Made by a program: the position numbers and the translations under genes. From NCBI GenBank assembly GCA_016648135.1, contig JADDOH010010116.1:1-64000 (forward strand): a stretch of 64,000 bases of DNA. The letters run 5' to 3'. Source of the stretch: Agrypnia vestita. Its lineage: Eukaryota; Arthropoda; Insecta; Trichoptera; Phryganeidae. Of the stretch, positions 53,870-63,635 are shown in pieces. How positions within the stretch are numbered: position 1 is the stretch's first letter; the number at the start of each line of letters is the position of its first letter. A model generated the notes under the pieces. The model made no database searches and was not told the origin of the DNA. It saw only the letters and a program-made list of their open reading frames with translations.

Positions 53870-53965
53870 AATAGACGTCTCGAGACCGGTAGACTTAAAT
53901 CTCAGTAAGTTGTTGTATACCTACTAACATTTTGTTAAAATGCCTGACTACAAAGTTAATGCCTT
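53870..53965 (+). repeat. Block with CGAGACCGGTAGAC and ATGCCTGACTACAAAG
   Basis: Same order as at 13610-13700: CTCGAGACCGGTAGACTTAA, then CTAACATTTTGTTAAA, then an ATG with ACAAAGTTAATGCC. A LINE fragment begins some 30 bases later. Confidence 0.55.
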
Positions 53966-53989
53966 CAATATTATAAATATCATTAATAG

Positions 53990-55090
53990 AGCTTTATTTA
54001 TTTACTTGTCTTCAAATTCCGTTTTGAAATTTATTTATTACCATTTCTTCACTAATGACCTTCGACTTTGCATCTACTTCACCTTAAAGGACTCTCTCCA
54101 TGCCATTCAGTCAATAAACGTTAATCTCAGATTCATCACAACATAATCCACGGGATACGTTCTTCTTGTAAATTCATCAAAATTCCAGGCAAATATAGTT
54201 GGGAGCTCGCGGCTGATATCCAAACTGAAGAATTCAACACTCCCATCACTTCACATCAACAATCAGTGCATTCCCTGTGCTGAAGCTAGGAAAAACCTTG
54301 GCTTCCTGATTGATGCAGATCTTTCATGGCACGAACACATTTCACATGTCAGCAAAAATATCCCTCCAATATCCAACGACAGCACAACAAAATACTAAAA
54401 ATGGTCTATGATCTGAAATACCTGACATCAACTGAAACTATATACCGTATAACATAACAATTAAACATTGAAAGCATTACAAAAATCTAAACACGTAAAA
54501 CTAGTAAATGGCGAAATACAAGACCAAGACATAAAATTACACAAAATACACGAAAAACACCAACACAACGCTAGAACGGCTCAAAACTATCACATAACAT
54601 ACGCCAAAACAAAAAAGAACTTGCAATGGATTAAAACTATACAAAGACCTACCACAACAGACCAAACAACTGACTACTAACAAATTCAAAACAGATGTGA
54701 CAAAAATGCTAAAACTCGGCCAATTACAAAAAATGAATTTGTATCTAGATTATATGATTATTATATTCCAATATCATATAAAAAATGTTATCCATAAACT
54801 TTTTCAGGTTTCTATTATATTTTAAAGAAAAAAAATTAAATAAAAAAAGCAGAAAAACTTACACCTGATAACAATTATGCAATCCCTAATTCTTACCCTA
54901 TTTTACTTCGCCGATTTGTGTTATCTAGATGTCAATGAAGAGCATATTAACATAATGGAACGCCTTCAAAACGTATGTACCTGTTTTATCTTCATCCTTA
55001 AAAAAATTCGATCATGTGTCATCCGTCAACGCCATAACATTCATGTTTTATCTCTACTTCATAATGTTCTTTTCAATCTTCACTCACCTC
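53990..55090 (+). pseudogene. LINE family G, scattered reverse-transcriptase pieces
   Basis: 54000-54400 across frames reads FFTNDLRLCIYFTLKDSLHA, IQSINVNLRFITT, IVGSSRLISKLKNSTLPSLH and NLGFLIDADLSWHEHISHVS, the region around and after the YADD motif, though YADD itself is lost. 54610-54780 has LQWIKTIQRPTTTDQTTDY. 54877-55090 has LILTLFYFADLCYLDVNEEH, IMERLQNVCTCFIFIL and NIHVLSLLHNVLFNLHSPH, the later part with the LERLQNxCxRFIF motif. The order is correct for one LINE, with deletions and frameshifts. I do not assign a clade. Confidence 0.68.
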
Positions 55091-55310
55091 ATCCAGGCGA
55101 TCTGCATGAATCTTCCACGAACCATATCTAGAGGAAGACCAAAAAACATTTGTTTGTGCAAAGAAGTAGGCAGGTGCAGAAGCACGGATTGGGTGACGTT
55201 ATCCAGGACAGAAGAGCCTGAAGCATAAAGACGAAGGGAGCTGACCCCAACAGTCAAAAATGACAGTGAATTGGGATGAAGCCAGGGAGAACAAGAAGAA
55301 GATACAAATA
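55091..55310 (+). pseudogene. RTE-like LINE 3' end joined to LINE G
   Basis: Reads RGRPKNICLCKEVGRCRSTD, then RTEEPEA and, in a shifted frame, RRELTPTVKNDSELG with a GAACAAGAAGAAGAT end. The junction with LINE G near 55090 keeps no tail between them. Confidence 0.6.
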
Positions 55311-56040
55311 CCTGTTTGGGGCCGTTTAGTCAATCCCGTTCCCTTTTGGTTCTGATACGAGTTTTTCGTGGGAGATACTGATATCGAGTACTTCCCTCGA
55401 ATCGATGAAGTACCTGTACAATTAGATTACAATTTGATTTGTTCAATTTATTTTGCATGACAATTCATTTTTTATAGAATTGTCTTTTGTGAATGAGTTT
55501 GGTCTCTTTTGACTACTTATTCTATATTATTATTTACTTGACTGCTTATTCCATGTATTGTGTTATTAATTAAGATTTTTAATATATTAGATAAATAATA
55601 TATTACCTTTCTCATTGTCTAATAAATTAGATTACCTACCTATATGATTGTAAGTGGTTATCCCTCACCACACACAAGTATCATTCTTTTTGGTGAGGTA
55701 TATACATACAAAAAAAAATGTAAATATTTTCAAGGTATCTTTGTAATAAAATATTATGTATTATTAATTAATAAAATAAAATTAAAATTAAAAAAATATA
55801 ATTTATGTATTTTAATATACGGCATAGAAGTACTTATTACATACTAATATATACAAGAAAACCAAAGAGTAGAACAGCAAAAAATTACAGAATTGACATA
55901 GTACAGATAGTTGTTTAACGTCATAAAAGTAATTAAAAAAAGGAGGTGTGAAGTATATAAGATAAAACATATTTTTTAAAAAGTATATGTGAAGTATATG
56001 CAAGGTTAAACAAATAGGTACAATAATTTGTTTGTGATTG
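55311..56040. other. AT-rich, no supported gene
   Basis: Frames at 55644-55847 and 55812-56003 are F/Y/I/K-rich products of AT-rich DNA. Confidence 0.4.
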
Positions 56041-56042
56041 CA

Positions 56043-56230
56043 TTATGAATTCAGGACGGCAGGGTGTAGAGCTTTTAGTAGCGAATCTTTATATTGTGCT
56101 AAACTGGAATTTAAAATATCAGAGATATGCGTATAGGTGTTACCTAGCCTGGACACAACAGAGTTAAAATGCGAATTGGTTCTAGTATCGTCAAAATAAA
56201 ATAGTGTCGGCATTCGAGCCTTTGAATCGT
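56043..56230 (-). pseudogene. LINE ORF2 C-terminal fragment (minus strand)
   Basis: The minus frame reads DSKARMPTLFYFDDTRTNSH, FNSVVSRLGNTYTHISDILN and SSLAQYKDSLLKALHP, the same pattern as RTRQNMLFYCDN...NYRSN...LGNE...VDILN...LSKFKKSL at 9733. The first 30 residues of the 95-codon frame come from the neighbouring RTE copy on the other strand and are not part of it. Confidence 0.68.
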
Positions 56231-56580
56231 GCATACTGCCAGTGATGAAGTATGGAGTGGAGACTACGGCCCTTACAAAGAAAAGTGTAGAAAAGCTCAA
56301 ATGCACGCAACGATCCATCGAGAGATCCATGCTTGGAGTAAGCCTAAGAGTTAGAATTAGCTAGCCTGCAGATGCTACAAGATGGCCTCCCAGAGTTCTG
56401 AAATGGAGACCTTGGGAAAATAAAAGAGGCATCGGAAGACCTCAAAAGAGATGGGCCGATGATATTGTCGCTGTGGGGGGAAAGAAATGGCTACAATTAG
56501 CTAACAGCAGGGAAGAATGGAAAAATAAGGAAGAGGCCTATATCCCGCAGTGGAACGACGAAGGCTGAAGAAGAAGAAGG
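56231..56580 (+). pseudogene. RTE-like LINE 3' end, head-to-head with the previous fragment
   Basis: LPVMKYGVETTALTKKSVEK, LKCTQRSIERSMLGVSLRVR, then across a frame change GRPQKRWADDIVAVGGKKWL-type text, LANSREEWKNKEEAYIPQWN and DEG before a stop and GAAGAAGAAGAAGG. It overlaps in family with 36745-36940 but is longer and includes the YGxExxxLTKxxxxKL segment. Confidence 0.75.
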
Positions 56581-57304
56581 TATTCGAGTAACTCTTTCAG
56601 GGGCATGAAACATAAACAAACAAAATAATAAAATACGTAATGTACCTAGTTGCTGGTCGTACAAGAGTGCGATTACCTTCGGTGGTTTGAAACGCGTAAT
56701 ATTACATGCGCTACCGATGTAAATTTATTCATCGAGTGTGTTGACTCACGAGATTGATTTATGTACATCGTATGTAAACAATCAATGAAAAGAATAGACA
56801 GTAGAGATGGATCAACAGTCTTTTAATAACGTTCTTTCCTCTCTGCCTACCCCTGCGATGTAACGGCGCGATGTTAAGTTAATTCTTATTTACTTTATTT
56901 CTTATTTACTTTATATACTTTTTACTCTAAATTACTTTACTTTATTTTTATTTTATTCTTCTAATCACGTAACCATGAAATTAAATATTTAAATGGAGTC
57001 TCAATGAATGGAATGGCTACTTACCTCAGAACAGGTATTTTTATGTACATAGCGAGGTAGGTAACGATAAAGGCCTGAATACAAAAAACTGTATATTGTA
57101 TTTTTTGCTATCTTATTCATAAACTCTGCAAATATTCTTAACATTAATTATGTTTTGATGCAAGCTGTTATAAAAGTTATTGAGCTAATAAACGCCGATT
57201 TATCGGCACTGAAACTGAAACTGAACTGAATTTGTTTATTTCTTCCTCAATAACAGTAAAGTAATTCTGTGGAGACATTATTAATATTTTACATGAACTC
57301 TGTT
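56581..57304. other. RTE-like tail at 56805-56885; LINE-like tail near 57140-57235
   Basis: 56835-56885 (CTCTCTGCCTACCCCTGCGA then ACGGCGCGATGTTAAGTTAA) matches the 3' end at 59430-59475. 57150-57235 has AATAAACGCCG and GAAACTGAAACTGAACTGAA and may be another 3' end. The rest is unassigned. Confidence 0.45.
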
Positions 57305-57665
57305 TTCACCACTTTTGTATTGAAAAATATCAACATGTTTCAGAGCTCATGGTCATGGTTATTAGTTTGATAAATTAGAAATTTTGGAAATAACAAAAGT
57401 GTTAATGGTAAATTGAATATATATTATAAATAACCAGGTCCTTCTTACAAACAGTTTTCTTTTTAATTTATTTTCATGTTAAGTAGGAACTTCATTATTT
57501 TTCATTTTCTAAACGTTGATTGTCTATACTTCGATTTTTGAATTTAATTTGTTAGTATACAATTGTATACTAACAAATTAAATTGGGGGTATAAAATAAA
57601 AACAAAATAAAAAAGGGCTATGGGCTCTGAAACGTGTTGATATTTTTCAATACAAAAGTGATAAA
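57305..57665. repeat. Inverted-pair element 3
   Basis: CACTTTTGTATTGAAAAATA with TCAACATGTTTCAGAGC near 57310-57347 is the complement of 57617-57660 (GCTCTGAAACGTGTTGATAT and on). The right copy again includes a CTGAAACGTG motif. Between them lies the perfect palindrome at 57541-57584. Confidence 0.7.
57541..57584. repeat. Perfect 44-base palindrome without loop
   Basis: AATTTAATTTGTTAGTATAC-AATT-GTATACTAACAAATTAAATT. Zero spacer. It may be the junction left by an inverted duplication. Confidence 0.92.
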
Positions 57666-57954
57666 AACCAAATTCATTTATATTAATTATATTAAACTAG
57701 TTAATTATGTAATCTACATCTAACACACATATGTATACGGTGACAAAAGTCATAACAAATTTATATGAAGACAGAGTGTAAAAACACTCGGAGAGGGCTA
57801 AACTTGTTATTTAGGAAAGGGGTCGGGTCACAGCGAAAAAATGTCCCCCCGCGCGTATTTAAGACACGTTCATAATGCAGTTAAAGTATTTATTCTTACA
57901 TATTTAAATGCCCTAGTAAACAAAAAAAAAATTAACAATAGACATGGGTTTTTT
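57666..57954. other. No supported feature
   Basis: No frame or repeat partner noticed. Confidence 0.35.
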
Positions 57955-58400
57955 CCTTTCTTTTAACTCGTGGCGTCTGCTTGCTTGCCGGCTTGCCGGG
58001 TGAAAAAACTTTGGATCGATTTTTGACCCTTTTCCCGTGATCCAATCGAGCTGAAACTTGGCAAGTAGACTCGTGGCGACGATCAAGAAGATCTATTAAA
58101 ATTTCGTTAAAAAAATTAATAATTATAGTATAATTTCGGATTTTTAGAAATTTTAATGGTTTTTTCAAATTGGAATCATTACAAAAGTTCTATTACTAGC
58201 AACGGCGGCCCGATAACGTCGCGGAATATTTTCTTAATTTGAATTACTCCGTCGGTATACATAAAAGGTACTTCACTACGAATGTCGAAAATCTAAATTA
58301 ACTGTCAAATGTTTTTTGAATTTAATCTTCAAAGCGTGAAGTGTCTTATGAAAGCTCAAAACATCTGACATTTTAGAAATATATTAAATTACTGTAATCT
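57955..58400 (+). mobile_element. Repeat Y, copy 6 (3'-truncated)
   Basis: Starts CCTTTCTTTTAACTCGTGGC and runs to TTAAATTACTGTAATC. The last 90 bases of the family are missing. The minus frame at 57932-58168 is the Y-family frame. Confidence 0.8.
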
Positions 58401-58493
58401 TATCGCAATCTTCACTCTATTCTTCCGTGTTACTCTCTTATTTTCTTCTATTTCTTTATATTATTCATTTGATAGATGTTGGCTTTCATTTTT

Positions 58494-58965
58494 ACTTCCT
58501 TTCTTTTAACTCGTGGCGTCTGCTTGCTTGCCGGCTTGCCGGGTGAAAAAACTTTGGATCAATTTTTAACCCTTTTCCCGTGATCCAATCGAGTTGAAAC
58601 TTGGCAAGTAGACTCGTAAATTTTTAGAAATTCTGTTGGTTTTTTCAAATTAGAATCATTAGAAAAGTTTGATTACGGCGGCCCGATAACGTCAGGGAAT
58701 ATTTTCTAAATTTGAATTACTCCGTCTGTATTCATAAAAGGTACTTCACTACGAATGTCGAAAATCTAAATTGACTGAAAAATGTTTTTAGAATTTAATC
58801 TTCAAAGCGTGAAGTGTCTTATGAAAGCTCAAAACATCTGACATTTTAGAAATATATTAAATTACTGTAAGTTTAGTTTTATGTTATATGTTTTAATTCG
58901 TCTTTAATTGTTGTTTTATTTTACAAAGAAAGGGAGTATAATAAAAACATGTTTTTTATGGGTTA
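58494..58965 (+). mobile_element. Repeat Y, copy 7 (internal deletion)
   Basis: Starts with the same CCTTTCTTTTAACTCGTGGC and GCCGGCTTGCCGGGTG variant as copy 6, lacks about 55 bases after GTAGACTCGT, and has a complete right end at GGGTTA. The shared variant suggests that copies 6 and 7 arose by local duplication. Confidence 0.8.
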
Positions 58966-59039
58966 CTTTTTTTATTTTCAAATCGAGGCTTTCTTCCAAT
59001 ACTTGCAATAAAGCGCGACTTATTTACTAAGACATTATA

Positions 59040-59475
59040 ATTAGAATTCTTGTACCTACACCGATCTATGGAAGTGAAATCTGGAGCTGGCAGAAGAGGA
59101 ACGAACTTAGACTGAATGCAGTGGAGATGAGATCCCCTAGACTTATGTGTGGTAAATCAATTTACGATAGAGTAAAGAATGAAGATATTAGGAATGAATG
59201 TTAAGTTGATCTTGGCGTAATTAATAGAATTATAAAAGGGTCGCTCTGATGGTTTTGGCATGTTGATGAATGAATGAAAAAAGATGAGGAAAGAATGGTA
59301 AGAAAGATATACAATGCAAGTTTTGATGGCGCCAGAAAGAGAGGGCGACCGCGAAAGACGTGGCATGCATGCGATCTATGAATGTAGACGAGGCGAGAGT
59401 TGTACGTCAGGACAGAAGAGCGTGGCGCTTTATCCTCTCCGCCTACCCCTACGGAGAAACGGCGTGATAGTAAGT
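59040..59475 (+). pseudogene. RTE-like LINE C-terminal fragment 6
   Basis: Reads LVPTPIYGSEIWSWQKRNEL, RLNAVEMRSPRLMCGKSIYD, RVKNEDIRNEC, then across stops GSL-WFWHVDE, MVRKIYNASFDGARKRGRPR and KTWH, with SAYPYGETA-like text at the end. The motif order (YGSExW, RMCGKSxxDRxxNxDIR, WxGHV, RGRPRKTW) is that of RTE-like ORF C-termini. Stops and frame changes make it a pseudogene. The minus frames at 59157-59575 are shadows. Confidence 0.75.
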
Positions 59476-59870
59476 TAGTACCTATCAGTATTTTGTTTGA
59501 CATTTTCGTAATTATTTTTAAATTTACAAGCTCATAGCATGCTTGACGAATTAAAGTAATCCGGGATAACCACAATTTACAACTCTAACATCAAATACAA
59601 AATAAAACAAGGGATCCAAAACAAGGGGAGAGATAAAATAGGCACACTTACACAAACACACTAACACAATATGACCTCATATATATGATATATTTTCTAT
59701 TATGTTACTTTAAACACTTTATAATCTATTTACTATGTTTTGAACGTACACAATATTGTAAACTATGCTTGTCTCAACATGGATATTTTTAGTGAGGCAG
59801 GCACAGTCCAAACAAAATTTGATACTTAAAATTAAATAGAAATAAATTAATAAAAATAAAATAAAATAAT
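59476..59870. other. No supported feature
   Basis: AT-rich; no frame or repeat partner noticed. Confidence 0.35.
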
Positions 59871-60047
59871 GAATAACCAAATTAATTAATCAATTAGAAA
59901 GACATACAGAAAAATCTAATTCACGAAAAAATATTAGGTTACTACTGGGATTCGAACCCAGGTCACCTCCTTTCCGGGGCCGGTGCTCTGACCACTAAGC
60001 TATAGCAACCCTCTATGTTTCCGTGAATATATCGACCATATATGTAG
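59871..60047 (-). mobile_element. tRNA-like SINE 2, copy A
   Basis: The minus strand holds a 74-base tRNA-like part at 60010-59937: GGTTGCTATAGCTTAGTGGT (A-box region) and GACCTGGGTTCGAATCCCAG with a perfect T-arm and B-box. The acceptor ends GGTTGCT and AGTAACC pair with one G-T. The anticodon arm does not form a normal 5-bp stem with a 7-base loop, so it is unlikely to be a working tRNA. A leader of about 37 bases and a 3' body (CTAATATTTTTTCGTGAATT) complete the SINE. Confidence 0.7.
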
Positions 60048-60245
60048 TTCTTACCTGGGTTCGAATCCCAGTAGTAACCTAATATTTTTTCGTGAATTAG
60101 ATTTTTCTGTATGTCTTTCTAATTGATTAATTAATTTGGTTATTAAATATTTCACAGAACTTTGTTCTGAAAAATTACAACTTCACAAATATGAATGTGT
60201 TCTTGAATATATAATATCTGTTGTATAAATGTATGTCCAAATAAA
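60048..60245 (+). mobile_element. tRNA-like SINE 2, copy B (5'-truncated)
   Basis: Begins at ACCTGGGTTCGAATCCCAGT, directly abutting copy A in the opposite direction, and runs through the 3' body to TTCTTGAATATATAATATCT. Only the B-box half of the tRNA part is present. Confidence 0.7.
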
Positions 60246-60369
60246 AATGAATTATTCAATTAATCATGGCGTCCATCTAGCGGTGGCATTGCAAAGTAAT
60301 TTCAACTACCGTATCAAAAAAGTGGATTGCTCTATGGACAAAAATAAAAATTAATCAATTAATAAAAAT

Positions 60370-60620
60370 AAGAACTACATATAAGGTCGATATATTCACG
60401 GAAACATAGAGGGTTGCTATAGCTTAGTGGTCAGAGCACTGGAAAGGAGGTGACCTGGGTTCGAATCCCAGTAGTAACCTAATATTTTTTCGTGAATTAG
60501 ATTTTTCCGTATGTCTTTCTAATTGATTAATTAATTTGGTTATTAAATATTTCACAAAACTTTGTTCTGAAAAATTACAACTTCACAAATATGAATGTGT
60601 TCTTGAATATATAAAATAAT
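60370..60620 (+). mobile_element. tRNA-like SINE 2, copy C
   Basis: Leader (AAGAACTACATATAAGGTCG), tRNA-like part at 60412-60479 lacking about 6-8 bases in the anticodon region relative to copy A, and the full 3' body to TTCTTGAATATATAAAATAA. It is the only copy with all three parts in plus orientation. Confidence 0.72.
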
Positions 60621-60729
60621 GTTTTTAAACTGGTCAAACGTGTGGGAACCAGCCGTTGCACCGGGCTGTGTACCAAGAAATTAAAATTAAAAGTCACCAA
60701 TATACAGTACATTTGAAAATACGAGGTCT

Positions 60730-61194
60730 GTTTATCTCACACGAGTATACTGGTACCTTTATTTTTAAGTTTCCCGACGCTGCGTGTTCAGTATTTGCAT
60801 ATTTTTAGGCGTTTGATTTTCGCGCGGATAATCAGGCTTGTGACGTCACAACCCCTTCCTCTCCCCCCTTCGTTTCAACTTATTCATACAGTCGAAATGT
60901 GCCGTCGAGCATCGAGTGTCGTGTTATTGTGTCGACATACATATCGAATTTCTCGAAGAACGGCTCATGTAATACGTGCTTCGGATCGGAAGGTCTGTGA
61001 AGCGATCGTTGAATTTGAACATCGCATCGAAACGGCGGCCGGAGGTACACCCTTAATTTTGGATTCGGTTATTTTCACCTGTTTTCCTTTATCCCCTTTT
61101 CACCCCCATAGAAATGCGTCCTCAATCGTTTCACTTCACTCTTCCCATTCCCCGTCCCGTTACGTACGGACACAATGTATTTTGTATTACCTAT
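60730..61194 (+). other. G+C-rich unassigned block with a 159-codon frame
   Basis: The frame at 60795-61274 is the longest open frame in the window that is not clearly an element, but its last 27 codons lie in the fold-back MITE. It is arginine- and serine-rich (CRRASSVVLLCRHTYRISRR, IRASDRKVCEAIVEFEHRIE), with no known domain. A GGAGGTACAC string at 61042 could be a splice donor after AAACGGCGGCC. It might be a host exon, a promoter-proximal CpG-type block, or chance. Confidence 0.25.
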
Positions 61195-61195
61195 A

Positions 61196-61706
61196 CAGGG
61201 TTATTTGTAAAACATTAATAACCTCGCAGGACTATATTCCTGCATTGATTATGAGTCGAAAATGTTCAAGCTGACCTAATATCAATAGTTAAGGAGATAT
61301 GCGACATCAAAGTTTGCATTTTTTTTCAATATTTCTAACTTATTTTTTGTAAAACGTTGAACTATCATTACAGTAACTAATATCGATTACGAAAAATTCA
61401 TTCGTTTCAATACAAGTTAAATAAAATGATAAAAACCCTGAAAAAATTCCAATTAGAATGTTTTCCAATTGGAATTCGAAGGTTTTAATTTTTTTATTTG
61501 ACTTGTATTAAAGGGAATGAATTTTTCACATTCATTATAAGTTACTGTAATGACAGTCCAACGTTTTAGAAAAAAAAATGCAAACTTTTATGTCGCATAT
61601 CTCCCTAACTATTGATATTAGGTCATAATAGCTTGAACATTTTCGACTCCTAATCAAGGCAGGAATATAGTCCTGCGAGATTATTAATGTTTTACAAATA
61701 ACCCTG
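61196..61706. mobile_element. Fold-back MITE with CAGGGTTATTTG ends, copy 2
   Basis: Starts CAGGGTTATTTGTAAAACAT and ends with the complement, flanked by TA at 61194-61195 and 61707-61708. It shares sequence over its whole length with 21302-21839. The frames at 61535-61720 and at the end of 60795-61274 are by-products. Confidence 0.88.
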
Positions 61707-61708
61707 TA

Positions 61709-62040
61709 TTCATATATCAACTACATTATTATTTTTTTGAATTATTTATTGAAATAAAAATATTACATATATGTTATAGTAAATATTACATTTTTTTATA
61801 CACGTTTAACTGTCCCCAGAAAAGTCAAACTTTTGTTTGGGGACAGGAGTAGGTATATGATATATATGAGCATGAATGAATAAGTTTTTATAAGTCAGTA
61901 ATGGAACAGTGTAGAGAAATACAAACATCATAAGATATATATATTAGTGACTCAAGCATACTAATTATTTTCGGAGTATCGTTATTTTTATAATTCTAAC
62001 TATTTTTTGTTTTAATGTATATTCTATTTGCTTTGTGTGT
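61709..62040. other. No gene; hairpin at 61809-61846
   Basis: CTGTCCCCAG and TTTGGGGACAG form a short stem with an 18-base loop. Otherwise AT-rich. Confidence 0.45.
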
Positions 62041-62044
62041 TTAT

Positions 62045-62647
62045 TGAATTATGTATAGTGTTCTTCAGTTTTAATATTCATTGGTAAGCTATTGAAATAT
62101 TTGACACCTAGATAAGTGTTATGGTTTTGTGTGGCTGTTTTTTTGTATTTGGGAATGTTTAAACATCCTATTATTTGCGCTCTTTGGCTATGACTATGAG
62201 TATTATGAATTTGTGGTGTATTTATATTTTGTTGAATAAATGTTTCTTTGTGTATTTGTAAAATTGAGGTGTTTTTGTATAATCTGTCTAATGTTGAAAC
62301 ATTAATTTCTTTAAAAAGCAAATCTGTAAAGAAGGTTCTATTTTTTTTTAATATTACTTTGATAATTGATTTTTCAGTTGTTTTTTTGATTTTTGAGTCT
62401 GCAAGTTACTTTTATGAGAGCCCCCCCCCCCCCAACCTATTATTCCGTATTGTAATATAGATTGAATAAAAGCATAATATAATGTTCTAAGTGATTCAAT
62501 GTTGCGTAATCTTAAAAATATATACATCATTCTTCGCACTCTATTTACAATCATGTTTATATGCTTCTTCCATTTCAATTGTTGGTCTATAAGAATACCA
62601 AAGTACTTAACAGAATTCGTCATTTTGAAGCAGAGTTTTACACGCAC
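62045..62647 (-). pseudogene. LINE family H, ORF2 region after the reverse transcriptase
   Basis: The minus frame 62354-62647 reads SVKYFGILIDQQLKWKKHIN, MIVNRVRRMMYIFLRLRNIE and SLRTLYYAFIQSILQYGIIG-WG, the standard KYLGIxxDxxLxWxxHI...LYxxxxxSxLxYGIxxWG segment. A run of ten or more C at 62423-62434 (a G run in the coding strand) then breaks the frame, and the continuation at 62049-62321 (NNHNTYLGVKYFNSLPMNIK-type end) is in another frame. Only the poly-G slip separates the two. Truncated 5' at 62647. Confidence 0.78.
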
Positions 62648-63369
62648 TATTCAAATTGAATCCCTACATGAAATCTAGTTTAGGTCAGTGTACAGGTGTG
62701 TGCGTGCGGTGTGGTGTTTTCACCGCCACGTAATAAATAAATATCTCCCGTCAATCTAGCTCCATCTAGCGGCCGCGCTCCCAAATTTTTTACGAGCGGA
62801 AAAAACGTAAACAGACGTAAACAGATTCGCCATAAAAATAATCCTGTTTTACTTTACTGCTGTTTAAATATCTTTGCGTAAGAAAGTCTGTTATTTTTTT
62901 CGTTCGTGTATAGAAAACGTTTTCTTGAATTTTCGTTCGACATGCTTACTTTATTGTAAACTCCTTTTCTAATTTATGAATTTACTAATTTCCACGCACT
63001 TATCTAATTTCCACGCACAATCAAAATCAACTATTTATTACTATTATAACAATGATTATTTATGATTCATAAAAAAATCAAAAAGAGGCAATAATAATTC
63101 TCTGTGTACAATGTCCGCCACTAGCGCTACCGAAACTTATATTAGAATCTTGTTTATAAAACGAATTTCAATAAAAAATCAATTCAAGTATATTTAATTA
63201 TACTTCAATTAAAATACTTAATTCCCTTTGTAAGAATGTCAGTCACTAACGCGACCAAGACATGATAATATCAGCTCATTTATACAAAGAATTTGAATGA
63301 CGAATCTTCATTCGTTCAAATATATTATTCTATATTATTCTTTATGTAACAATGTCCACTTATATGACT
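62648..63369. other. No supported feature
   Basis: No frame above 60 codons. 62740-62830 is G+C-richer with CATCTAGCGGCCGCGC. The rest is AT-rich. Confidence 0.35.
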
Positions 63370-63635
63370 TATTTACATAACGAATTTTACGTAAGAAGCC
63401 CATTCGCTCGACCATATTTTCATCGACCTGCGTTTCAAAATTGGTCTCCATGAAAATCCCTTTATTTAAACGGGATAATACAGCCTATGTTCACCCTAAT
63501 GCTCCATTCCAAATATTGGTGAAAGAATTTTTGAAATCGGTTCAGTAGTTTCGGAGATAACCTCCTACATCAATACTTACAAATTCTCTCAAACAATTCT
63601 ACAATCCTCTTTATAATATTAGTATAGATGTGGAG
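63370..63635 (+). repeat. Repeat Z, copy 3 (partial)
   Basis: From about TTCGCTCGACCATATTTTCA through AACGGGATAATACAG and GAAATCGGTTCAGTAGTTTC to TATAATATTAGTATAGATG. The terminal string is the clearest of the three copies. Confidence 0.72.

Noticed and set aside
59937..60010. Functional tRNA gene
   Set aside because: Acceptor and T arms are good, but the anticodon arm does not pair and the same sequence occurs with leader and body as a SINE in three copies.
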